A stretch of 21,200 nucleotides of DNA from contig DAOWKG010000196.1 of the NCBI GenBank assembly GCA_030639985.1, positions 1 to 21,200 of the forward strand. Direction: 5' to 3'. This document shows, piece by piece, positions 16,571 to 21,200 of this stretch (positions are counted from its first letter, which is position 1; each line of letters opens with the position of its first letter). The stretch is from Desulfuromonadaceae bacterium (GTDB taxonomy: Bacteria; Desulfobacterota; Desulfuromonadia; Desulfuromonadales; Geopsychrobacteraceae). A program made the translations under genes and the position numbers. Under the pieces are notes generated by a model. It saw nothing but the letters and a program-made list of their open reading frames with translations, made no database searches and had not been told where the DNA came from.

Positions 16571-16588
16571 TACTATTAAGGCACTACT

Positions 16589-17092
16589 TTAACTATCAGT
16601 CAGGGTTGTTTGCCCAAATTTAACCAGCAATTCCTCCATGACCAGTGGCGGCACAAATTTACTTATATCTCCCCCCAAGCTGCCGACTTCCTTAACTATC
16701 GAAGAACTGAGATAGGCAAATTTAGGTGATGTCATCATGAATAATGTTTCCACTTGTTCACAAACGGTATGGTTCATTTGTGCTAGCTGGAACTCAAACT
16801 CAAAATCGGTAACTGCCCGCAAACCCCTCAAAATTACCCGAGCTTTTTTAGCAACAACATAATTGACCAATAAACCATCGAAAGTTTCGACCCGCACGCG
16901 TGGATTGTCCTTAGTCATATTTGTCAGCATTTCAACTCGTTCGGCGACAGTGAAGAGGCTGTTTTTTTCTGAATTATTTGAAACAGCAATTATGACTGTA
17001 TCAAAAATTTCCAGTCCCCGCCGGGCAATATCCATATGCCCATTGGTAAAAGGATCGAATGAGCCGGGGTAAATAGCAATGTGACGATTCAT
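16589..17092 (-). CDS. coaD: Phosphopantetheine adenylyltransferase
   Basis: Transfers AMP from ATP to 4'-phosphopantetheine, the penultimate step of coenzyme A synthesis. 167 aa. The nucleotidyltransferase fold is shown by YPGSFDPFTNGH (TNGH at 16-19), RGLRAVTDFEFE (89-100), MMTSPKFAYLSSS and the SSSIVKE motif (129-135). All active-site motifs are intact. Transcribed opposite to queE, with only 18 nt between the two stops. It follows rsmD by 2 nt; the rsmD-coaD pair is common in bacteria. Confidence 0.96.
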   Translation of the reverse strand: MNRHIAIYPGSFDPFTNGHMDIARRGLEIFDTVIIAVSNNSEKNSLFTVAERVEMLTNMTKDNPRVRVETFDGLLVNYVVAKKARVILRGLRAVTDFEFEFQLAQMNHTVCEQVETLFMMTSPKFAYLSSSIVKEVGSLGGDISKFVPPLVMEELLVKFGQTTLTDS

Positions 17093-17094
17093 GT

Positions 17095-17655
17095 TTAACC
17101 CTTGTTGCTACAGTAGAGGTGTATTCTGGTTGACCCATAGATTTTGCTAGCAGTTAATTTCAGTGATCCAAAATCATCTAAAGTTTCATCTTTGGCCGAT
17201 TCGGCACAGATTATTCCATTTTCTGCTAGTAGATTCAAGTGTTCAATCTTTTTGATAACTTGGGGAAGCAATTCTTGATTGTAGGGGGGGTCAAGGAGGA
17301 TTAAGTCAAATGGGGCAGACGTAACTAATTGCGGTAATGCCGAAAAAATATCTTTGCGCAGAAATTGTGCACTTGCCTCAAAGCGGCAGCGCTGAATGTT
17401 TTCGGGAATAGTTTTAGCCGCAACGGTGCCAGAATCGACTAGAATTGCTGATTTTGCCCCGCGACTAAGAGCTTCCAGAGACTGTGCGCCACTACCGGCG
17501 AACAGTTCTAAAACCTTTAGACCGTTGAATGATCCGAATCTGTTGGTTAAAATGCTGAATATTGCTTCCCTGACCCGATCCGGTGTCGGGCGAATATCTG
17601 TTCCAGAAAAAGAGACTAACTGTCTTCCACGAGCTGATCCACTGATAATGCGCAT
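17095..17655 (-). CDS. rsmD: 16S rRNA (guanine(966)-N(2))-methyltransferase RsmD
   Basis: SAM-dependent methylation of 16S rRNA in assembling 30S subunits. 186 aa. N-terminal MRIISGSARGRQL and RPTPDRVREAIFSIL are the family signature; the SAM-binding motif is LELFAGSGAQSLEALSRGA (about 49-67) and the catalytic motif DPPY is at 122-125. It is the first gene of the rsmD-coaD operon. Upstream on the minus strand is a consensus -10 (see 17727-17755). Confidence 0.95.
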   Translation of the reverse strand: MRIISGSARGRQLVSFSGTDIRPTPDRVREAIFSILTNRFGSFNGLKVLELFAGSGAQSLEALSRGAKSAILVDSGTVAAKTIPENIQRCRFEASAQFLRKDIFSALPQLVTSAPFDLILLDPPYNQELLPQVIKKIEHLNLLAENGIICAESAKDETLDDFGSLKLTASKIYGSTRIHLYCSNKG

Positions 17656-17726
17656 GTTGCCTGCAACCTTCGGTTTGAAATTTTGAACTTTTTCAAAAAC
17701 CTTCTTTAAAATTGATTAAAGGGATA

Positions 17727-17755
17727 ATTATACTACCTTAACTTATAATTGGAGA
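17727..17755 (-). promoter_or_regulatory. Possible rsmD promoter
   Basis: On the minus strand TATAAT (17727-17732) is a perfect -10; at 17-nt spacing the -35 position reads TCTCCA, a poor match. The AT-rich surroundings contain another TATAAT on the plus strand (17744-17749) with no recognisable gene to serve, so this is a tentative call. Confidence 0.4.
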
Positions 17756-17786
17756 TACTGTAGATTGAAACTCATTAAAGATATAG

Positions 17787-17838
17787 CTGATTCTCACCAG
17801 ATACCAGCAAAAAAAAATGCTCATCTGATGAGAATCAG
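17787..17838 (-). terminator. Structured region below the lipoprotein gene: probable terminator within a longer inverted repeat
   Basis: Read on the minus strand, CTCAT-CAG-ATGAG is followed by CA and nine T residues, a small intrinsic terminator for the lipoprotein gene. The same bases are part of a larger inverted repeat: CTGATTCTCA (17787-17796) pairs perfectly with TGAGAATCAG (17829-17838), then AGAT/ATCT and AGCA/TGCT inside. The rest of the 215-nt gap (17656-17870) holds the rsmD promoter candidate and, at 17836-17862, an imperfect CAGGT...ACCTG hairpin; I see no gene in it. Confidence 0.5.
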
Positions 17839-17870
17839 GTTAGCGGGGTTCGACCCACCTGCGATCAGGT

Positions 17871-18524
17871 TTAAATTTCGTTTTTAACTTCTTTCAGGTA
17901 TTTTTGAATTGAAAGATCAATAACTTCCATCCAGTTTCCTTCTGTAGCTACCTGGTATTTTCCATCTGAGTGGACAGTGATGGTTTTGATATTATTTCCA
18001 TTGGCTCGCATTTCCATATTAGTTGAGATGTCAGATGACAGTGTTATCGCCCAAAATCCGGGGGTCATATATGCCCAGAACTTTTGGATAGTCACTTTAA
18101 CAATAATGGTATTGGCAGATATTTGTTCTTTTTCGGTTAATACTTTATATCCCGTTTCTAAAAATGCGCGTTTTAATGTAGCGGCGATAACAGTTTCAAC
18201 CGTTTGACCTTCTTGTAGTAAAATATCTCCCATTGCTTGGCCAAAACCATTTCTTTTTCTCGCTATAGATCTTTTCTTTATTTCAGCCGTTGCTTTCTCC
18301 GCACCGCCAAATCCGAGTGAGGGGATATCTTGAGTTCTTGGTTTTTCTTCAAAAATTCGTTTATCTATAACCGATTCAAGATAAACTTCTTCTCCATTTG
18401 CCGCAACGACGGTTGTGCTTTCCGGAAGTTGAAGGCTTACAATGCCTCTATTTGTTGCACAACCGGTGAGACCCAAAATTGTAATCAATAGCATAATTGT
18501 TGATATGCGGGTTGTTGGTTTCAT
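17871..18524 (-). CDS. Putative lipoprotein of unknown function
   Basis: 217 aa with a clear lipoprotein signal: basic N terminus, hydrophobic core about 8-18 and lipobox LTGC with acylated C22; Ala at +2 favours the outer membrane. The mature part looks like a mixed alpha/beta periplasmic domain: VESVIDKR-like and LGFGGAEKA segments, then a helix (TVETVIAATLKRAFLETGYKV, in two halves), a beta-rich segment and a C-terminal amphipathic helix. The layout is reminiscent of YajG-type lipoproteins, but similarity is too weak to name it. AAGGAG precedes the ATG on the minus strand. It is transcribed away from cheV, from the repeat-borne promoter at 18597-18624. Confidence 0.8.
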   Translation of the reverse strand: MKPTTRISTIMLLITILGLTGCATNRGIVSLQLPESTTVVAANGEEVYLESVIDKRIFEEKPRTQDIPSLGFGGAEKATAEIKKRSIARKRNGFGQAMGDILLQEGQTVETVIAATLKRAFLETGYKVLTEKEQISANTIIVKVTIQKFWAYMTPGFWAITLSSDISTNMEMRANGNNIKTITVHSDGKYQVATEGNWMEVIDLSIQKYLKEVKNEI

Positions 18525-18577
18525 TTTTACTCTCCTTTTTATTGTTTATGGAGCCAATCAAGCAGTGATGATGGGTG

Positions 18578-18626
18578 CAATTCAAGTTATATTAGAAATT
18601 TAGCAGGATGTTTTGGAATGTCAAAG
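18578..18626 (-). repeat. 49-nt intergenic repeat, copy 1
   Basis: Matches 20966-21014 without gaps at 41 of 49 positions. The most conserved part (18601-18626) differs at only two of 26 positions. It contains the promoter described at 18597-18624. Confidence 0.85.
18597..18624 (-). promoter_or_regulatory. Promoter of the lipoprotein gene (minus strand)
   Basis: On the minus strand: TTGACA (18619-18624), 16-nt spacer ending in TGC, then TAAATT (18597-18602), giving an extended -10. Start of transcription would be near 18590, leaving a leader of about 65 nt before the ATG at 18524. The same arrangement recurs at 20985-21012, which supports it. Confidence 0.65.
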
Positions 18627-18655
18627 CCAAGTATGAATGAACCATAACTCAGTCC

Positions 18656-18683
18656 TTGTGATTATTCAGAAAATCAGTAGAAT
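18656..18683 (+). promoter_or_regulatory. Possible cheV promoter
   Basis: TTGTGA (18656-18661), 16-nt spacer, TAGAAT (18678-18683). Transcription would start at about 18690, about 29 nt before the cheV ATG. A consensus TATAAT (18683-18688) overlaps but would need a 21-nt spacer. No sigma28 or sigma54 motif typical of motility genes is evident. Confidence 0.45.
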
Positions 18684-18718
18684 ATAATTATATTATGACT
18701 ATCTTGAAGGAGACTGGT

Positions 18719-19699
18719 ATGGATAAAGATGAAAAACGGGAAATACTGTTGGAGAGCGGTACCAACGAAATGGAGATCATCGAGTTTTATGTCGGTTCGC
18801 AACCGTTGGGAATCAATGTCCAAAAATTGAAGGAAATTATTTCCTATGACGAAGAGTTATTGACCGTCATCCCTGGCAGCCCACCATCCATGCAAGGTGT
18901 GTTGATGATGCGTGGCTCGACCATCCCGTTGATTGATCTGAAGTCGCATCTTAAGCAGCGCTGCGAGGAAGAAGCAACTACGGATGCCCAGAGACCAGTG
19001 GTCATGGTTTGTGAGTTTAACCACCGCATCAATGGTTTTAAGGTTGACGGTGTCAACCAGATTCATCGCATCCGCTGGAGTGATGTGCAGCCTCTGGCGC
19101 AATTCATCGACCAGTACCGACCCCGTTTTACCGGTAGTGTTAATATTGATGGTCGGGAAATCCTGATTCTTGACTTGGAATATATCATCGGTGAGTTTGA
19201 CCCCGATTCGGTACTGCGGGTTCAGGGTGATGACGTTATGGATGAAACGGGCGTAGAAGAACTGAAAGCAGCAGCTCCGTTACGGAATGAAAAAACGATT
19301 CTCATGGCAGAAGATTCCAATGCTATCCGCACCAATCTGAAAAAAATTCTTCAGGAAATGGGTTATGCGAAATTAGAGGATTTTGTCGATGGAGATTCGT
19401 GCTATAAGCGGGTTTTAGAGCTCAAGCAGGCAGCAGATGAGGCTGGTGAGACTATCGATCAGCATCTGCATATGGTGATCAGTGATATCGAGATGCCGAA
19501 AATGGATGGTCTGACCTTGTGTCGTAAGATAAAGGAAGAACTGGGCTTCCGTCAGGTTCCAGTGATACTTTTCTCATCGCTGATCAATCCGCCGATGGAG
19601 GTGAAATGCGATTCGGTCGGTGCCGATGGCTACGCCTCCAAACCAGAAATTGCGAAGTTGATCAGATTGATGGATCAGTTTCTTGGTATTAGCAGCTGA
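18719..19699 (+). CDS. cheV: Chemotaxis coupling protein CheV (CheW domain plus response-regulator receiver)
   Basis: Cytosolic adaptor that links chemoreceptors to CheA, with a receiver domain that can be phosphorylated. 326 aa from ATG 18719, chosen because GAAGGAG ends 6 nt upstream; an ATG at 18695 lacks one. The CheW-like domain (about 10-165) has EFYVGSQPLGINVQKLKEI and MRGSTIPLIDLKSHL (read as adjoining motifs). The receiver domain (from about 190) has the acidic pocket MAEDSN, phosphoacceptor D256 in ISDIEMPKMDG, and the conserved SKPE lysine near the end. No other chemotaxis gene is adjacent, so it is an orphan coupling protein here. It converges on the membrane-protein gene at 19759. 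Confidence 0.95.
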   Translation: MDKDEKREILLESGTNEMEIIEFYVGSQPLGINVQKLKEIISYDEELLTVIPGSPPSMQGVLMMRGSTIPLIDLKSHLKQRCEEEATTDAQRPVVMVCEFNHRINGFKVDGVNQIHRIRWSDVQPLAQFIDQYRPRFTGSVNIDGREILILDLEYIIGEFDPDSVLRVQGDDVMDETGVEELKAAAPLRNEKTILMAEDSNAIRTNLKKILQEMGYAKLEDFVDGDSCYKRVLELKQAADEAGETIDQHLHMVISDIEMPKMDGLTLCRKIKEELGFRQVPVILFSSLINPPMEVKCDSVGADGYASKPEIAKLIRLMDQFLGISS

Positions 19700-19717
19700 A
19701 TTTTAAATGAATGTTAG

Positions 19718-19754
19718 CAAAGAGCCGAGCATTGTAATATTGCTCGGCTCTTTG
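19718..19754. terminator. Bidirectional terminator between cheV and the convergent membrane gene
   Basis: Perfect 14-bp stem CAAAGAGCCGAGCA / TGCTCGGCTCTTTG with a 9-nt loop. T residues close the stem on both strands, and both genes end close by (19699 on plus, 19759 on minus), so it can serve either direction. Confidence 0.85.
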
Positions 19755-19758
19755 TCGT

Positions 19759-20652
19759 TTAGTCTGTATATTTGAACTGTTTGCGTGCCAACCGAAGTAA
19801 TAACCATCCCGTAAAGCCTTGCAGGACAAGTAACAAAAATGCCAGCCCAATGTAAGCAGCTCCGAATTCGCTAATAATTCCACTCGCCACGATAACCTTA
19901 TTTACGATGAAATGGCCCATGACAATAAAAGCAACTCCTGGACAAATAAGAGCCAAGGTTACCGGTGTCTTTTCTTGATGGTTGAGTAGGGTTTGGAAAT
20001 AATTCATTCGTTTCATCACCGCTGAACCCATAAGAAAAAATATAATTTGAATTGAAAAAATAATTGTCAGTAAAATATAGTTTGAGGCTCCCTGGCCGAG
20101 CTCCAACGTATGAAGTCCATGGCTTAACCGCATTATGGCAATACCAGCTGTAGTCAGGATCGGAATAACCACCCAAAGAGTCGGTAATGATTCCCGCGAG
20201 ACCCCTTGTTTGAATATGTCATTCATGCCCATAAACAATTTGATCGCCCCTAAGAATAAAGCCCCGGTGGTAAAAAAGATTGATAACAAATAACTGATTC
20301 CAATGACTACATCGTTATGACTCATTGAAGCTGGGGCAGCAAGGCCAACACCAATCATCGCAAAGGCAAAGCTGGGCAGCAGTTGGCTCAGTGAGTTGTT
20401 GGCGGTATTATCGAAACTACCGTGTTCCAAAATATGGCTGAAAAAATTCAGATAAATACGACTAGCCCAGATACCAACCATAACAAACAGCAGTATCGAA
20501 ATAGGGAACAGCCACTCAATGACTCCCCATAGACCTGGGACAAAAATGGCAGCAATCATAAAGCATACGTTGATACTCATAGCGTAAGTCAATGGCATCG
20601 CCATGACGTTGGGTGTGGGCGTTGGTACCGATGATTTTCTCAAACCCGCCAT
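19759..20652 (-). CDS. Multi-spanning membrane protein, C-terminal part of a probably frameshifted gene
   Basis: An open frame of 297 codons from an ATG at 20652, encoding about eight hydrophobic membrane segments and a short basic C terminus (LLLRLARKQFKYTD). That ATG directly follows a stop in the same frame and has no evident ribosome-binding site, and its first residues (to about residue 15) lie in a region where the overlapping frame at 20516-20926 reads as better protein. I take it as the continuation of that frame after a +1 shift near 20605-20613, giving one protein of about 388 aa and ten membrane spans. Overall shape recalls TehA/TDT-type carriers; from memory it may also correspond to the family called TsoY, unverified. 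CPG in LALICPGVAF is a notable conserved-looking cysteine. Function unknown. Confidence 0.75.
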   Translation of the reverse strand: MAGLRKSSVPTPTPNVMAMPLTYAMSINVCFMIAAIFVPGLWGVIEWLFPISILLFVMVGIWASRIYLNFFSHILEHGSFDNTANNSLSQLLPSFAFAMIGVGLAAPASMSHNDVVIGISYLLSIFFTTGALFLGAIKLFMGMNDIFKQGVSRESLPTLWVVIPILTTAGIAIMRLSHGLHTLELGQGASNYILLTIIFSIQIIFFLMGSAVMKRMNYFQTLLNHQEKTPVTLALICPGVAFIVMGHFIVNKVIVASGIISEFGAAYIGLAFLLLVLQGFTGWLLLRLARKQFKYTD

Positions 20653-20926
20653 TTACTTTAAACTGGCGATATTGATTGAAATTTAAAAGTAACCATTTGA
20701 AGTGAAGCCAGCCAAATCCTAAAATGCCAGCAAGCCCGAGAATTATCATCCCTTGTTTTCCGCTGCTGGCAGTTTGTATATGAGAAAACCAGTCACTGTA
20801 AACCGGAATAGGCTTGTCTGGGTGAGGCACCCAAAATAAAAAATACATAAAAAAAGTAACCACCATCCCCCCTGCACCCAAAGATGCCAGGAAATGTAAT
20901 GCCGACCAATTCTTGATTTTTTCCAA
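20516..20926 (-). CDS. N-terminal part of the same frameshifted membrane protein
   Basis: 136 codons as read, of which the first 106 look genuine. They begin MEKIKNWSALHFLASLGAGG, with two membrane segments (about 8-27 and 60-78), and lead into GGFEKIIGTNAHTQ. Beyond this the frame gives a non-membrane sequence ending at 20516, while the +1 frame continues smoothly with VMAMPLTYAMSINV. The start is TTG 20926, supported by AAGGA 6 nt upstream; an in-frame TTG at 20968 is too close to the predicted transcription start. An extra C in the CCC at 20611-20613 (minus strand) would explain the break. Mutation, assembly error and programmed frameshift are all possible. Confidence 0.65.
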   Translation of the reverse strand: MEKIKNWSALHFLASLGAGGMVVTFFMYFLFWVPHPDKPIPVYSDWFSHIQTASSGKQGMIILGLAGILGFGWLHFKWLLLNFNQYRQFKVNGGFEKIIGTNAHTQRHGDAIDLRYEYQRMLYDCCHFCPRSMGSH

Positions 20927-20965
20927 GTAAATTCCTTCCCGTGATTTGTGGAACAATAATCTGAA

Positions 20966-21014
20966 CAATTTTAGTTATGTTAGGACTCTAGCAGGATGTT
21001 TTGAATTGTCAAAG
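20966..21014 (-). repeat. 49-nt intergenic repeat, copy 2
   Basis: Gapless partner of 18578-18626 (41 of 49 identical), in the same orientation relative to the minus-strand gene it precedes. Confidence 0.85.
20985..21012 (-). promoter_or_regulatory. Promoter of the frameshifted membrane-protein gene (minus strand)
   Basis: On the minus strand: TTGACA (21007-21012), 16-nt spacer ending in TGC, TAGAGT (20985-20990). Transcription would start near 20978, about 52 nt before the TTG start. Same spacing and extended -10 as the promoter at 18597-18624. Confidence 0.65.
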
Positions 21015-21047
21015 ATAGGTATTGTGTCACCCAAAACTTCAGAACTT

Positions 21048-21200
21048 TTAATCGGTCGACAGATCAAGCTGAGCCGACTCGACCGTTGCCTCTTTCTGTT
21101 TCTGCGCCAGGTAGAAGACAACAATAGCAGCGCTGCTGAATGAGGCAAAGTAGCAGCCGGCCAGCATCAGCGCGTTGCCCCAATTGGATAGATCTCCCAC
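21048..21200 (-). CDS. C-terminal end of a membrane protein (partial)
   Basis: The minus strand is open from the window edge to a TAA at 21048-21050, giving 50 residues. NWGNALMLAGCYFASFSSAA and the next hydrophobic residues form a membrane segment, followed by a short charged tail (LAQKQKEATVESAQLDLSTD). Codon use is more GC-rich than in the membrane gene below it. The hydrophobic-then-hydrophilic pattern argues for real coding sequence. I do not recognise the family; the rest of the gene lies beyond the window. It runs toward the promoter at 20985-21012, with no clear terminator between. Confidence 0.65.
   Translation of the reverse strand: MGDLSNWGNALMLAGCYFASFSSAAIVVFYLAQKQKEATVESAQLDLSTD

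Noticed and set aside
16567..16587. Possible terminator GTAGT/ACTAC between convergent queE and coaD
   Set aside because: The stem is only 5 bp with an 11-nt loop and there is no T-run worth the name.
17836..17862. tRNA-like T-arm (GGGGTTCGACCC)
   Set aside because: The five-base T stem does not pair correctly on either strand, and no acceptor, D or anticodon arm can be built around it.
17765..17887. Plus-strand frame of about 40 codons starting with TTG in the rsmD-lipoprotein gap
   Set aside because: It runs through the inverted repeat and into the opposite-strand lipoprotein gene, has a non-ATG start 10 nt from a GGAG, and resembles no known protein.
20946..21143. 65-codon plus-strand frame near the right edge
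   Set aside because: It overlaps the minus-strand promoter repeat and the minus-strand membrane-protein end and has no ribosome-binding site.

Overview
The window is a dense stretch of bacterial housekeeping DNA with moderate GC content. Gene order and protein features suit a Gram-negative deltaproteobacterium of the Desulfuromonadales/Geobacter type. Signs of this are the archaeal-type phosphoglycerate mutase, a YlxR domain fused to an L7Ae domain, the rimP-nusA-infB-ylxP-rbfA-nrnA-truB-rpsO-pnp run, a TTG-started rbfA, and an outer-membrane-type lipoprotein. The assignment to a genus is inference.

Layout. 1-1778 (+): the 3' end of apgM, trmJ and a small protein of unknown function, overlapping one another and closed by a strong intrinsic terminator (1846-1873). 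1903-9573 (+): the translation and RNA-maturation operon rimP, nusA, ylxR/L7Ae, infB, ylxP, rbfA, nrnA, truB, with mostly short gaps or overlaps. 9697-12285 (+): rpsO and pnp, separated by a terminator hairpin, a long branched helix with a T-tract and a third hairpin in front of the pnp ribosome-binding site. This looks like the RNA control region known between these genes in other bacteria. 12410-15105 (+): dut, a DUF493 gene, a YciO/TsaC-family gene and a CCA/poly(A) nucleotidyltransferase. 15092-15256 (+): a tRNA-Gly(CCC) with its own near-consensus promoter and terminator. 15278-16570 (+): yacG (57 codons) and the queuosine precursor genes queD and queE.

The strand then switches. coaD and rsmD (-) converge on queE. 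A putative lipoprotein (-) and cheV (+) diverge from a shared intergenic region. cheV shares a long bidirectional terminator with a multi-spanning membrane protein gene (-), which reads as two overlapping frames and is probably one gene interrupted by a +1 frameshift near 20605-20613. The window ends inside a second membrane protein gene (-).

Most of the window serves RNA and translation: ribosome maturation (RimP, RbfA, RsmD), initiation (IF2), transcription elongation (NusA), tRNA modification and processing (TrmJ, TruB, the YciO/TsaC-family protein, the nucleotidyltransferase, QueD/QueE) and RNA turnover (PNPase, NrnA). The main items outside this theme are a 49-nt gapless imperfect repeat (41 of 49 identical) carrying matching extended -10 promoters in front of two separate minus-strand genes, the frameshifted membrane gene, and structured RNA candidates around pnp and below the lipoprotein gene. 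I see no CRISPR array, insertion sequence, phage gene or obvious new defence system.
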